A stretch of DNA of 64,000 nt from Podarcis raffonei. Lineage: Eukaryota; Chordata; Lepidosauria; Squamata; Lacertidae. The notes under the pieces were generated by a model. The model was not told where the DNA came from and did no database searches. It saw only the letters and a program-made list of their open reading frames with translations. Position numbers and translations under genes: made by a program. The DNA is taken from assembly GCF_027172205.1 (NCBI RefSeq), contig NC_070614.1:36214001-36278000 (forward strand), read 5' to 3'. Of this stretch, positions 9,946-22,462 are shown one piece after another (position 1 is the stretch's first letter; each line of letters begins with the position of its first letter).

Positions 9946-11257
9946 GCTACAATCCTGCAATTCTTTTTGACTGAAGGAATGGCCAAGGAGCATTCGAGGG
10001 TGGGTGGCCGCACCTTCCATCTTCTTTATGCGATATCTCTTTGCTCCCATCAGAATAACATCTGCCTTGCAACAAGGTCTCTGAAGTCGCTCTGCTCTGT
10101 CGAATGGCTCTTGCTTGATGATGATGGGGGAACGATCAGTAGTCAAGAGAGCTGTAAACAAGGGCTTCCCTGTGGACCACGTTGACACACAAGAGAGTTT
10201 GACCCGCTGTTGCGTATCTAGGGTTGTGCCACAGCTTTGTCAGAGGCGGCTGTGAAAGGAAAGATTTGTTGCTCAGGGTTATCCTTGAGGGCTTGTGGGC
10301 AGGCGGGCTCAATTTGATCCTGCGCTTGGACTGGGGAAGCTGTTTCGATGGCAAATGCTTGGCCAGGAAACATGTCAGTGAAGAGCGCCTCTGAGAATGA
10401 GCAGAGTGCATTTCCTTAAGCCCCAAGGAACTTTGCAGGGCCTTGCAGGTCTGCTGCTAGAGTGTGGGGTTATCCAGGTGGCCTGAATTCCCAGCTCCTG
10501 TTTTTAAAATACCATGCTGTTTGTGAGATTGCTGAATGTCTGGCAGGACTGGGGGGGTCTCAGCTCCCCTGCTTACCAGAAGTGGATTTAGGGCAACATG
10601 ACCGGTTCCCCTGCGCCAAAGGAGCACCTTCCTGCCTCATTCCTAAAGCCTAGAAATGCTTGCCCAGTTTTGGGAAGGAGCTGGAAGGGCTCTAGGACCC
10701 TGCCAGAGCCTCACACCTCCTTCCCAAAGCCTGGCACCTCCCTTACCCAGCTTTGGGAAGGCACCATGAGGGCTGGGAGGGGGGTGTAAAATTTTGGCCT
10801 CCCACAGGACGTTACATTACGAAGGTCCGCCCCTGCCATTGCTTTAGATAAACGTCAGACACATTTTGCATATGTGTGACATTGGTGGCAACATACATAT
10901 CCTTGCTAAGATGACTTGCTCAAGCTTCTAGTCCTCATGAAACTGAGAAGAGGTTTTGCACCTGTGTAGGTTGCATTTGCTAGGGTCTCAACAATCAGGC
11001 TTCCTAGCACAAGTAGTGGGAGTCTTGGTGCTCTGCATGGCTTCGTGTGCCTCTTCTGTTGCACCTACAGCTTTCAGTCTCGCCACCCACTGGTCCCCCA
11101 CCATGTGTAAACTATCGTGTTTTGAGTTTCTGTTGGGATAAACGAGTGCTCAAGCTATACCTTACATGACAGGCGCATGCCAAGCCTCTGCACAGAGTTT
11201 TCTTTTTGGACAATAGGGAGCAAAACTGTTATTTCTTGGTGGATGGGGATATGTCAC
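9946..11257. other. Intergenic sequence, no gene seen
   Basis: No splice-bounded coding segment and no clear repeat family recognised. Short ORFs here show no protein-family features. Confidence 0.4.
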
Positions 11258-11290
<33 letters not shown>

Positions 11291-11640
11291 CAGAATAAAA
11301 TATTCACAGAATAAAATCAAGCTATAAAACCACAAAATACCTAATAAAAATAAAAACAACAACCCAATAGCCTCTCCCCCCCAAAAACACATTTTAAAAG
11401 GGCATAGGATGTAAATCAGGTCAACCAAAGGCCTGGTTAAAAAGGACGGTTTTTGCCTTGTGCCTTAAGGTGCATAATGAAGGCGCCAGGCGAACTTCCC
11501 TGGGGAGAGCATTCCACAAACAGGGAGCCACTGCAGAGAAGGCCTGTTCTTGTGTTGCCACCCTCCTGACCTCTTGAGGAAGAGGCACATGAAGGAAGGC
11601 CTCAGAAGATGATCTCTGGGTTCAGGTAGGTTCATATGTA
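11258..11640 (-). mobile_element. L2-type LINE 3' part with (ATT)n tail
   Basis: The (ATT)n run at 11258-11288 is followed by minus-strand sequence related to the L2 3' end (GAGCATTCCACAAACAGGGAG, CACTGCAGAGAAGGCC). Confidence 0.6.
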
Positions 11641-12047
11641 CTATATGTACTATGCTCCATACAGTATAAGGTTTCGATGTTCCCCTTAGCAGCTCAGCAG
11701 ACCAGACACAATTTCACTCTCCATCACGGGGTCCTGTGCACTGGTGGGGACCATCTGTTTTCTGTTCACTCCTGTGCCGCTTGTATTTTTGTGACCACCA
11801 AAGGTTTTCAACAAATAAATCTGACTAAGGCAAACCTACATTTCTGGTCTGCGATTGAGTCCCTCCCACAAAACAGGGATGGTCTGGAGGTGGCCTTGGT
11901 CTTTGGAGGTGGTCATGGCTTTCTGTTCCACGGACGTCCCACTTGCACTCCTGGGTTTATGTGTGGAAGGTCTCCTTGGTTTGTATTGTGCCACAGGCCA
12001 GCATTTTATCTTCCTCTGCAGAGACTCCTGGGTCTGGCAGTTTGAAA

Positions 12048-12447
12048 ATGGATCTGAACCACCTTCTCGCTTGCCTGCTGTTGCTGTTCCTGGGTGCAAG
12101 CCACGCTACCACTGACGAAGCTCCCAGCACGCCCCTTTTCTCCTCTCCTTCCCCTCTCCCCACCACCTGGTCCTCCACGCCACAAACATCCCCCGAATCC
12201 ACGCAAGGTCCCACATCAGACGCCACTGACGTGACATCTTCGCCCAAACCTTCTCTGACACAGCAGGACCAGGACCACAAGGAGCCCTCAGTCTCCAGCC
12301 CACAGACAGAGAAACCCAGGCTTCCCCAAGAGAAGATGGAGGCTGCTCCTTTCAAGTTTCCTGAGGTTGACATCGAGGAGTCTGGCGGAAGTCAGCAATG
12401 GGAGACTGCAGCTCAGGGAGTGGCCATTATGCTGATGAAACCCAAAG
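12048..12447 (+). CDS. GFY: GFY coding exon 1 (signal peptide, mucin-like ectodomain)
   Basis: The ATG at 12048 is chosen because MDLNHLLACLLLLFLGASHA is a clean signal peptide; the frame stays open upstream to another Met at 11943, which lacks one. The exon ends at AAAG|GTGAAG, phase 1. Composition is rich in S, T and P up to about residue 100, then acidic. Confidence 0.82.
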
Positions 12448-15400
12448 GTGAAGGTGATTCTCCTGGGCTTTCAGACAGGGGAAGGGCTGTGGCTCATGGG
12501 TAGAGCGTCTGCTTTGCATGCAGAAGGCCTCAGGTTCAATCCTTGGCCTTGCCAGATAGGGCTGGAGGATGAGGCATCTTCCTATGCCTGTGTGGGGTTT
12601 TGTGGAGGGATTAGGTAAAGGTAACCATCATGCAAAGCTGACCATTAGGTCCAGTCATGGCCGACTCTGGGGTTGTGGCGCTCATCTCGCTTTACTGGCC
12701 GAGGAAGCCGGCGTACAGCATCCGGGTCATGTGGCTAGCATGACTAAGCCGCTTCTGGCGAACCAGAGCAGCACACGGAAACGCCGTTTACCTTCCCGCC
12801 GGAGTGGTACCTATTTATCTACTTGCACTTTGAGGTGCTTTCGAACTGCGAGGTTGGCAGGAGCAGGGACCGAGCAACGGGAGCTCACCCCGTCGCGGGG
12901 ATTCGAACCGCCAACCTTCTGATTGGCAAGCCCAAGAGGCTCAGTGGTTTAACCCACAGCGTCTCTGTTTGTGGAGGGATTAGTTGATTGCAATTCCAAT
13001 CCTGGATTCTCCAGAAGGGCGCTGGGGTCGTGTAGCTCACAGACCAGTATGAAACCATGGACCTGGGAGAACTTGTGGCTATTGGGTGACCCAAAGCAAG
13101 TTGGCATCTATCAGCCTCAGTTGCTATATCTGTAAAATTGGGGTTAGAATGGGCTAGACCCAGACTCAGGCCCCATCCGCACTATGCATTTAAAGCTGCA
13201 TCATACCACTTTAAACAGTCATGGCTTCCTCCAGTGAATCCTGGGAGCTGCAGTTTGTTAAGCATCCTGAGAGGAGACCCCTCTTCCCCTCAGAGAGCTA
13301 CAATTGTATGAGTTCCCTGGGAGGAGGGATTGACTGTTCAACCCTCTGGGAAGGGCAGCACTGTAAGGGGAATAGGGGTCTCCTGACAACTCTCAGCAGC
13401 CTTACCAAACTACAGTTCCCAGGATTCTCTGGGGGAAGCCATGACTGTTTCAGGTGGCATGATACTGCTTTAAATGCAGATGAGGCCTAGCTTGGCTGCT
13501 CACATGTAGCCCAAATTAAGTGCATTGTCAAGAAAGTGGACAAACGAGGATACAGGTTTGCATAAAAACTGCACACGCCTGCTGACTTATATGGATAGAT
13601 GCAGTATTAAAAATAATTGCTATTATTTAAATAGAAATGCAATACATCTGGGTCATAGCTGTCAACTTTCCCCTTTTTTTGTGAGGAATCCTATTTGGAA
13701 TAAGGGAATTTCCCTTAAAAAAAGGGGAAAGTTGCCAGCTATGATCTGGGTCAGTGCGTCTGGCTGTTAACCAGAAGGTTGGTAGTTTGAGCCCACCCAG
13801 GGATGATTGTGGGCGGGGTTCCTGCATTGCAGGGGTTGGACTAGATGTCCCTGGGGTGTCCCTTTCAACTCTAGAGATCTATAAATCTCACCATAGTAGA
13901 GAAGGTGACCTGGGTGACTGCCTGTTCAGCCTGCTTACCGGGTGCTAACTGTTAACTGGCAATTTCAAGGCAACTTATTGTCTTGCAGCCTTAAACTTGA
14001 CCTGGATGAGAGAACCCTTCAAAGAGAGAAAGGAACGGGGAACTTCCTGCCTGTGGGCCTAGTGAGACTCTGCATGGGTCTCAGCTTGGCCCATGGGGCC
14101 ATTTCCATGTCACACCCTCCTGCTTGTTCCTTGACACGGGAGGCTTGCTAGGACTGGCTCCTCTATTTCATAGAAGACGCCTTAGAAGGGAGGACTGCGT
14201 TTCGTAAAGTAGGAGACATGTCCATGCTTCCCACGTAGCTCTCTGTGTGGGCTAGGGATGAGAAAGATCTTTTCATTCCAGTTTCTCTCCGTTTCTCATT
14301 TTCCCAGTCTTAAATTCAGTTCTCCACATTTTGCAGGCATTTGTGTGCATGTGTGAGTGTTTTTAATGAAAAATCCTTACGAAAATTCATCATCTTTTTA
14401 GTGCAATTTTTCTTTCTGAGAAACACATTTTTATATGCAGCTTTGACTAACATACGCATTTTTGCAAAGCAATTCCCCCAGATATAATGCATTTTGTATT
14501 TTCCCTGCCCCACTAACACTTTCATTTTCATGGATGCTTTACACACACACAAACATTGCTGCAAACTTTGAGGACTGCATTGCAAAATTGCGAGAAGTGC
14601 TAACTTCTGAGGAGATCTGCATTTTGGTTTGTGTATTGTTCCATAAAGTGAGAACTTGATAGGTTTGGCTTTGAATGCGGATGGGACCTCTCCTCCATCC
14701 CTAGTGTGGACCATGTGATATCATTCTTCCTTCTTACACAGGGCAACCATCCTCTGGGGAAGCCCACACCGCAGCTAGCCACGCCATGGGGCTGTTTCTC
14801 GCTGGCTGCGGCCTGCTGCTCTGCCTCTTCATCGGGGTCTATTGTGCCTACAGCCGAGGATCCAAGAAAGAACCGTTTTCCCACCATCGCTTGTATGAGG
14901 ACGGATTTGATGACCCTGGTAAGCGATGGGTGGTCTTTGGGAAGGAGAGTGAGTGGGACCCGGTGGGCGAGGATTGAGGAGAACAGTGCAGGTGGCTGGA
15001 CTATGCTTTGATACCAGCCGCCTGTCTGCATTGTTGAAAGGGAAAGAGCAGGATGGAGAACCCGTGATTGGACTGCAGTCCCCATCATCCTTGGCTATTG
15101 GCTGTGCTGGTGGGGGCTGATGGGAGTTGGAATCCAAGAACATCTCAAGGTTCTTCACAGCTGGGGAAGATCATCACTGGTTACCCCTGAATACCCTCCA
15201 ACATCTTGCAGACCAAAATTGGGACGCAAAGATGAGCAGGGTGGTTTAACCTACAAACAATTGTAAGGTAAATAAGTAAAAGGAAACAACAAAATAGACC
15301 ACCAGTTACAATAACTGAATAAGATGATGACCTGAGTAGTAAAAGCCTTGAGAAATGAAACATGTTGATGTGGGTGTCAAGTGAGCCTCTCTAGGGAGAA

Positions 15401-15888
15401 AATTGCCTAAATAAGGGGCCACCACTGAAAAGACCATTTCCCCCCAGTTGCAGCTAACAGGTGTTGAAAAAGATTTTTTATTTTGCCAGTCAGCCAATAC
15501 CAGGCAAAACAGATTGACTCAGTGAAAAGCAACTTCAAGTGGCACCTGACATGGTCATGTGATGCAATGGTCCATGGATGGGTTAATTTCTTACTCCGCT
15601 CCCCCCCCCAATTTCTTCCCAGCCCTCTTCCTGGACAGCCCAAAGGATTACGACTGGTTCTTCTACGAGACTGACGGTTACGTCTACCCAACGGCCTCCC
15701 AAGCCCAGACTCAGCCAATCCAGACCCTCTCAATCCCAGCTCTCAAGCAACCGCCCCCCACTCTTGATGGGTCGCCAGGGAAGCTGTCGTCTTCCGAGGT
15801 GGGACAAGACTCCAAGCAGCCCCAAGCAAGCCCTGTGAAGCTGGAGTGCCTGTCCCCAGCCAACCTGCGCACTGGGAACTTCATCTGA
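12048..15888 (+). CDS. GFY: Golgi-associated olfactory signalling regulator (gene span)
   Basis: Joining 12048-12447, 14742-14918 and 15623-15888 gives 280 aa with phase-1 introns. Residues 1-20 are a signal peptide; about 21-110 is a Ser/Thr/Pro-rich, mucin-like stretch; one helix spans about 149-170 (MGLFLAGCGLLLCLFIGVYC). The cytoplasmic part matches mammalian GFY as I recall it: PFSHHRL (PFAHHRL in human), a DD pair, LFLDSPKDYDWFFY (LHLDAPKDPYDLYFY), QPPPT, and the C-terminus LECLSPANLRTGNFI (LEALSPATLPNNFV). GFY acts in the Golgi of olfactory sensory neurons and is needed for normal odorant signalling. The ectodomain is much shorter than the repeat-rich human one. An acceptor-like TCTGCAG just upstream (12015-12021) suggests a noncoding first exon further left. 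Confidence 0.86.
12478..12600 (+). repeat. tRNA-Ala-like SINE head
   Basis: GGGCTGTGGCTCATGGGTAG, TTTGCATGCAGAAGGCCTCA and GGTTCAATCC resemble a tRNA with A and B boxes, followed by TAGGGCTGG. It sits in GFY intron 1 next to another SINE. Relatives: 19372-19560, 24337-24475 (+), 43735-43925 (-). Confidence 0.6.
12610..12962 (-). repeat. tRNA-derived SINE in GFY intron 1
   Basis: Main SINE family; the tRNA head is cut a little short at 12962. Confidence 0.8.
13165..13490. repeat. Large fold-back MITE (family B) in GFY intron 1
   Basis: Near-palindrome: CATTTAAAGC...ACTTTAAACAGTCATGGCTT at the left mirrors AAGCCATGACTGTTTCAGGT...GCTTTAAATG at the right, with AACTACAGTTCCCAGGATTC arms inside. 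Confidence 0.65.
13655..13745. repeat. Short palindromic MITE (family C)
   Basis: CATAGCTGTCAACTTTCCCC is mirrored by GGGGAAAGTTGCCAGCTATG. A second copy is at 20808-20898. Confidence 0.65.
13750..13895 (+). repeat. tRNA-headed SINE with CR1-like tail
   Basis: The decayed head is followed by TGCAGGGGTTGGACTAGATG and CAACTCTAGAGATCTAT, the same tail as the copies at 35185 and 38576. Confidence 0.5.
14252..14704. mobile_element. Non-autonomous hAT element in GFY intron 1
   Basis: Ends CTAGGGATG and CATCCCTAG are inverted, flanked by imperfect TGTGTGGG / TGTGGACC. Same family as 512-1209 but without the exon insert. It ends 38 bases before GFY exon 2. Confidence 0.65.
14742..14918 (+). CDS. 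GFY: GFY coding exon 2 (transmembrane)
   Basis: Acceptor TTCTTCCTTCTTACACAG, donor CCTG|GTAAGC, phase 1 on both sides. It encodes the juxtamembrane stretch, the helix and the KKEPFSHHRLYEDGFDDP start of the cytoplasmic tail. Confidence 0.86.
15180..15450 (-). repeat. Decayed L2-like fragment in GFY intron 2
   Basis: TAAATAAGGGGCCACCACTG and AAAGACCATTT resemble the L2 3' part seen at 11450-11570. Boundaries are approximate. Confidence 0.4.
15623..15888 (+). CDS. GFY: GFY coding exon 3 (cytoplasmic tail, stop)
   Basis: The acceptor follows a long C-rich tract (CCCCCCCCCAATTTCTTCCCAG). It encodes LFLDSPKDYDWFFY and the conserved end LSPANLRTGNFI; the stop is TGA 15886-15888. Intronic L2 sequence lies just upstream. 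Confidence 0.86.
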
Positions 15889-18082
15889 GGCTCTGGACCC
15901 TTTCCAGAAAAAAATATGGGCTACGTGCAAATCCCTCTCCCCACTCCTGCAGACTGAATTCTCTAGGCCAGGGTTAGGCAGAAGGTAGGACAGCCTATTT
16001 ACTGATAGGCTGCTGCTGGAGAATTTGCGGTAGATTGGCTCCCCAAAAAAGTAATGAGAAAAAATCCACCCCTTTTCCAAATATAGATTTTTTTTTTTTT
16101 TTAGAAGTCCTGATCTGTAGAAATGCAGATGCTGTTTGGAATTTTTTGATACATTCTTCCCCTGCATGGGTTATGGGTGCAGGAAGTAGTTGACTCCATC
16201 TGCACCCCACACCCCAAGTCACCACTTTGTTCCTTGCTCTGATTGGTGGAGCTCAGCTTCCTAGCAAAAGCAAACACAAAGCAGATCTTGCAGTCCTGAA
16301 GTTTGCCCACATGTGCTATAGAGCACAGCCTCTCTCCAGGTGCCCCCACTTTTGGAAGTGAGGTAGGCATTCTCACAGTAGTGGATCCTCGTCTGCATAG
16401 ATGGTTTTTAATGCTGCCAGTTGTATTTCATTGCATTATTTTTTTTTAAATTATGTGATACGTGTTTTTAATGCGAGGTGTTGTAAGTCAATTTGAGAAT
16501 ATGTATGGAAAGGCGGAAATATTTTAAATAAATAGAGACATGGAAACCCAAACAGGAAGCTTCACTTTCTAAATAAATAAATAAAAACAAATCCCTGTCC
16601 AAACCTTGAAAGCATAGAGACTGGCTTTTAGGAAGTGCACTCTGCACATGCTTAAAGGTACTCTAGCCTCCTGAACTTCATGCACTGAGGGGGAAGCTTC
16701 CTAGTCTTTAGGAACAGGGCTGCCAACTTTTTAACCAGCTGCTGCAGCTGTGTCTTTCACAGTAGCCTGATCTAATGCATTCTTTAAGGTGCCCCAAGAC
16801 TTCATTGCTTATGCTGCCATCAGCTGCCATGGCAGAGTCTCTGAAATAAGCTTGATTGTCGACATCGGGCGATATGGCTTATATCCATGATGTGATAAGC
16901 CTCACCAGCTGATGGCGGCACCTCCAGTCTGCTGGTAAAAGCACGTGAGCAGGCCTGTCTAGATCTGCTGTTGCTTTTCTAGTCAGTTGGCAACCTTACC
17001 CTGAAACAACCATTTGTGGGGTGTGACCATAGTCTTGCCAAAATAAATCCAGGGAAAAGGTGTAACTCTCAAGCTAAACACTAGATGGCAACATGGGGTC
17101 AAATATCCCATCCTTGCCTGGTGGGGAAATCTGAGGTCTACTCCTGACAAGGGGTGGGAGAGTTAAACCGCAAGAAGCCCGATGTGTAAAGTTCCTTAAC
17201 CTTTCACCGTGGGCTAACCAAGTAATTTGAAAGTAAATGTATTGCGTGACCTTGCATAACCTCAATCTGATATTTCAAAAATGCACACGCACAAAATATA
17301 CATCTCAGTCCATTGTGCGTACACACAAAATCTCACTCCCCTTTTCGCCAGACTGCTAAGCAGGGGGAGAGAGCAGCGGCTCAGCCATTGTGCTGGATTA
17401 GGCCAGCTAGCTGAATCCATACTGACGAAGCCTCGCTCTGCGTCATCACCTCCTGCCAGTCCCCAGACATTGATTAAATTCCTGGCTTTCGGCTTCTTAA
17501 GCCCGACAGACAGACGGCGTCTCCTTCTTTCCCTCCCTCCCCATCTCTCTTCAATCTGTTCTGTCTCTCTAACTCTCTCTTCCACCTCCCCTGAGATAGG
17601 TACAGCCCTGCTTCCTGTAGCTCAGAACCAGTGCAGCTGATGTTCCTCCTGCTGCCTGGCCTGAGCATTCCCATTGTGCTTGCTTCCCCCCGACTGCCCT
17701 GCAGTAGCGAGATGTGCAAAGGTTAGGCCAGGCTCTCTCCAAAATGCATTTCCAGTTGCTGTAGGGTATAGGTGGGAACAAGGAGCAGATGTATTCCTTT
17801 AGCACTGGGACACCTGTCAAAGATTCCCCACAATATTTTTTTTTACATTTCATCACCCCCGGTTGGGGTTAATGCTGTAAGAGCCAGAAGGCATTGCAAA
17901 ATAGTGAATGGCAAAGTCGCAGTTATTGGACAGGAAAAGAATTCAGAATTACTCCAAAAACATTTGGTCAAGTTGGTATTGTTGCATATGCACCAATTTC
18001 TGTACCCTCTTTTTAAGAGAAACATGCAGGGCGATTCACGGTGTGCTGTCTGAAGAGCAGTTAAGATGGGGGAGGGATTGCT
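15889..18082. other. GFY 3' flank and intergenic sequence
   Basis: AATAAA at 16527-16532 could end the GFY transcript, but it sits in AT-rich repeat-like sequence. A pyrimidine-rich stretch lies at 17517-17590. No further exon recognised. Confidence 0.4.
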
Positions 18083-18084
18083 TA

Positions 18085-18327
18085 CCATATTTTTTACTCT
18101 ATAAGACTCACTTTTTCCCTCCTAAAAAGTAAGGGGAAATGTGTGTGCGTCTTATCAAGCGAATGCAGGCTGCGCAGCTATCCCAGAAGCCAGAACAGCA
18201 AGAGGGATTGCTGCTTTCACTGCGCAGCAATCCCTCTTGCTGTTCTGGCTTCTGAGATTCAGAATATTTTTTTTCTTGTTTTCCTCCTCCATAAACTTCG
18301 TGCGTTTTGTGGTCTGGTACGTCAGAC
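18085..18327. mobile_element. TA-flanked miniature DNA element, decayed copy
   Basis: Same family as 3-231 in the opposite orientation: the CTCTTGCTGTTCTGGCTTCT arm and its inverse around CTGCGCAGCA. The left end CCATATTTTTTACTC is preceded by TA; the right end is degraded and approximate. Confidence 0.6.
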
Positions 18328-21300
18328 TGTGGGCAAAACAGTAAAGCACTTGTGGGAACAAAGTGGGACAGATCCTAGCCAAAACCCACTGAGATGACCG
18401 CTCTTTCCATAGATTGACCAACCTGTCTACTACTTTCAGATACGACCCAACCTTGCCTCTGTTCTGTTCAGTTTCATAATGGGTTCATTAAGGTGTATAC
18501 ACACCTTGGGAGCTGAGCTGAGAACATGGAAACAGAGTTCAGCTCTTCTGCAAGTTAATTAGGATAACTTTGTCGAATCTGAGCTTCTGAATAGCTCAGA
18601 TCTCTCCAAGGCCTTGCAAGAGCTGCTTGCCCAACCTTAGCTAAACATAGCTGTTTAGGATTAGGAAAGCTCTTTAGTTAAAAAACAGCAAACTAGCAGA
18701 AGATTCCTAGACTAAAATTTACCCAGTGCGGAGAATAAAGCAACAGATTGTCTTTAGATCATTTGGCATTGGGAGTTGTTTTTAACAGAGGCAGGAAGGT
18801 TATATAGAGCTTTCACGGTCAATGAAGGAGGTAATGGTTGTGAGGCAATGGAGGCCTGAAAAATACCTGAAGAAACTAGAAGAGGATAAGATTTCCTCAT
18901 TTACGAGGGCAGTTTTGGCAATGACAGAAGTTGCCCAAAGCATGTATGAAGTGTTATTTGCTGGAAGTTTTCCAGAGAAGGAAACACAGGCATTTGGTAT
19001 TTATGTGAATTTTACCCTGTTGTGGGACAGGGTGGAACTGATCCAATGGGGCTATTCCACTCTAGGGTGCTAAATCTCTATGACGCTCTGTGAGAGGGAG
19101 GGTGGATATGCAGGAAGATAATAATAGTAATAATACTTAGTATTTATATAGTATTTCCCCCCAAAGTGCTCAAAGCGCTTCACTTACGTTCTCTGCATAA
19201 AGCTCACAATACGATCCTGCAAAATTGGCCCAGAATTATTATTTCCATTTTACAGATGGGAGAGGGGAAACAACAAGGCTTGCCTCGGTTCATGGCAGAG
19301 CCCAGAAGCTCCAAATCACACGCTCGGTCTCTGAAGGTGAATGAATAGATAGATGCATGTGAAGGGAATTGGGGTGCAAACCTCAGTGGCAGAGCACATG
19401 CTTTGAGTGTAGAAGGTGGAAAGCTCTGTCCCTGACCTCTCTAGTTAACATGAACAGGTAGGAAGTGATGGGAAAGACCTTTCTCTGCTGGAGACTCTGG
19501 AGAGCTGCTGCTAGATGGACAAAACAGTCTGACCTGGTATAAGGCAGATTTCTATATCCTACGAGAATCTCAAGGGTGGAATGTGGCTGTGTAAGAAAAA
19601 TAGATCCCCTCTTCCCACCCCCAAGCAATCTACAAAAGGTATGTGCAAAAAAATATACAAGTCTATGTATATGTGTACACACACACGTACAAGACAATGC
19701 GTAGATACAGCAGCTGTGTCTCTCTGTGTGTGGCTGTTTAAGTTATCCAGGTATCTCTCATTCACAGCTGAGGTTGCTGCAGAAAGCGGGCTCAGGTACG
19801 AACTGTGGAACTAGTGCTCCTTGGGACTGGTTGGGCGGAAGGCAGGGAGCCCAACAGTAGGTGGCGCCATAGAGCCAATGGTGGGTGGAGCCAACTAATT
19901 CTAGTTTTGTCCCCGTCCCCCGTCCTTCTCCTGCTGAGTTATACAAAGGGCAACAGGGAGAAGAAAGAGGAGGACACGGACAGGCCATGGCTACTCCTGG
20001 ACTGGTTGTTAAGCAGGAAGACAGGTGTTGGGGTGGGGCAGGCTGAAGGCAGAATGAGGTGGGTGGGGCAGTTGACCCACGCACCTGAATGGACCAGCCT
20101 TCCATTGGGTACAATATTCATAAAGATAATAATCAAATCAGTTTGGGGGCCCCTGCCATTCCTCCCGCCCCCATCTGTGTTGCTGATGCTGGCAGCATCT
20201 ACTAGTGTGTGTGTGTGTGTGTTTGTGTGTTAAGTGAGTGGGGAAAAGGTGCTTATTCTTCTTCCTTTTTCTTCTCTTCCTCCTCTTCATCAGGCTCCTC
20301 CTCCTCCTTCTCACTATACTGCGACGCTGCATCCATTTTTTCTGGAAGCTGGAAGCAGAAAAAACGGGGGGAGGGGGTTGGATTATTATTTATTATCTGG
20401 GCATGTGTGAGTGTGTTTGTTTGGTGTCTAGACTTCTGTGCTGAAATCTCTCTAAATCCCTTTGATCAGCAAACAAGGATTCCGGGGGCTTTTCCTTCGC
20501 AGAAGCTCCTGTGCTATTAACATCGGCATGGCAGGGAGCACAGCAAAGCAATACAAGCACAATAATGCGGGGAAGAACAAAATACCTGTTGAATTCTCTC
20601 CCCTGAACTGGCTTGGACTTCTTAAAACAAGCAGGAGTCTCTGCCAAGCAGCGAGCAAATTCAGATCCTGCCCTCGATATTGCAAATCAGGGAAAGTTTA
20701 TCTAATTAGCTAGATTTGCATGCAGCAGGACTTTCACGTTTATACTTTTTTCTGAAAAGGTGCTGGAGCTAAAGCCCATTTTGGAACGGAAAGGATTTCC
20801 ACTGCACATAGCTGTCAACTTTCCCCCATTTTTAAGGGAAATTCCCTTATTCCGAATAGGATTCCTTACAAGAAAAGGGAAAAGTTGACAGCTATGCCAT
20901 TGTGTGACTTTAGCTTGCAACACAGAAGTGAATTGACTGTGTTTAACCCAGTGATGAGAGAAATTAACTTTGTACATGCCCAGGGGTTCACCTTACTTCA
21001 CACGCCCCGCAGCTAAATCCAGACAATGTTCCTGATCCCTGGCTCAAATCAAGTCTTGGCTCAGAGTTACAGGGAACAACGGAAAGGTAGGTCAACGGGG
21101 CTCAAAGATTATCTTCCTTGTGAATAAAGACTTACAGCAAACATCTTAGTTTAGAGAAAAAGAGGTTGGAGAAGGCAGGAAACGCAGCACACTAAGAGGT
21201 TTGGGAGATCACGTACAGCAGGATTGGGGAGCCTGTGGACTTCTGAATGTTGTTGGGTGCCGACTCCCATCAGCAACAACCAACATGATCAGGGAGGATG

Positions 21301-21416
21301 GGAGTTGGAATGCAACCACGTAGAAAGGGCCACAGAGATACACAGGGATGGAAATAATGAAGAGGAAAAAGTGATTTGCCCCTTCTCAAAAGCAGGTATT
21401 CAGGGGCCACCCACTA
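18328..21416. other. Intergenic sequence between GFY and the transporter, no gene seen
   Basis: Holds an old SINE (19372-19560), an old repeat with AAAGCGCTTCACTTACG (19115-19300), a (GT)n run (20203-20229), a pyrimidine-rich stretch (20255-20315), and a palindromic MITE at 20808-20898. The 83-codon ORF at 18822 has no recognised family or codon signature. Confidence 0.4.
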
Positions 21417-21428
21417 TAATCAAGGCAG

Positions 21429-21784
21429 GAAGGTAAAGGTAAAGGGACCCCTGGCCATTAGGTCCAGTCATGACCAACTCTAGGGTTGTGGCGCTCATCT
21501 CGCTTTATTGGCCGAGGGAGCCGGCGTACAGCTTCCAGGTCATGTGGCCAGCATGACTAAGCCACTTCTGGTGAACCAGAGCAGCGCACGGAAACGCTGT
21601 TTACCTTCCCGCCAGAGCAGTACCTATTTATCTACTTGCACTCTGACGTGCTTTCAAACTGCTAGGTTGGCAGGAGCAGGGACTGAGCAATGGAAGCTCA
21701 CCCTGTCGCAGGGATTTGAACCACCAACCTTCTGATCGGCAAGTCCTAGGCTCTGTGGTTTAACCCACAGCACCACCCGCGTCC
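21429..21784 (-). repeat. tRNA-derived SINE with target duplication
   Basis: Full-length main-family copy flanked by the exact 11-base repeat AATCAAGGCAG (21418-21428, 21785-21795), showing LINE-driven insertion. Confidence 0.88.
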
Positions 21785-22462
21785 AATCAAGGCAGTAGGT
21801 TGAAGCAAAAGGAAGGACTCCCCCCCTCCTATTCCATGACACAAAACTGAGCACCAATAGGACTCGCTGAGTTTGTTCACTCTGGCGCACTCACTCCTTG
21901 AGGATCACAGCATGCGTGAACAAGATGTATTAAGAAAAAATCGAACAAAATTAAAGCTTAGAGCTTTCTGTGCCCCTTTACAAACATATCTCTTTGAAGG
22001 CTCTGCTTTTCATTGGAGCTGCTGTCACCATTAAAGAGAGACCTTCCTGCCTCACTTTAGTGAAAGCCAACAGCCCCGTTTCATTTTTCCAGGCATGCAG
22101 AGAGTGGGGAGGAAGCTGCTTTTAGCAGACATTTGCTGTGAGAGGGACCTCTCTTGTATGCAGCGGTCCCTGTGGGTGCAGGTTCCTCCTTATCTCCTCA
22201 GCTGGTGGGAATGGCAGAAAGAATCGTATTGCTACCCCTATGCTGGGGCTTCTCAAAATGCTGAGTGCCGGGCCAGCAATGCCCCTTGCACTGTGGATTT
22301 ACCCAGAGGCGGGATTCAAAACCAAAGAGGCCAGCACTAAAAAGGCCCTGCTCTGAATCTAGATCTGGCCCTCAGCGCCACAATGGTTCCCTGTTACATA
22401 CAGACACAGTAGGCATGAGAATAGAAGCCCCATACCATTGTGCCCATGACCATTGTGCCTAA

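Noticed and set aside
11943-12047. Upstream Met at 11943 as the GFY start
   Set aside because: The added residues lack a signal peptide and cross an acceptor-like site at 12015-12021; Met 12048 gives a clean leader.
18822-19073. 83-codon ORF as a small gene
   Set aside because: No family motif, no splice context and no conserved feature recognisable; left as unassigned.
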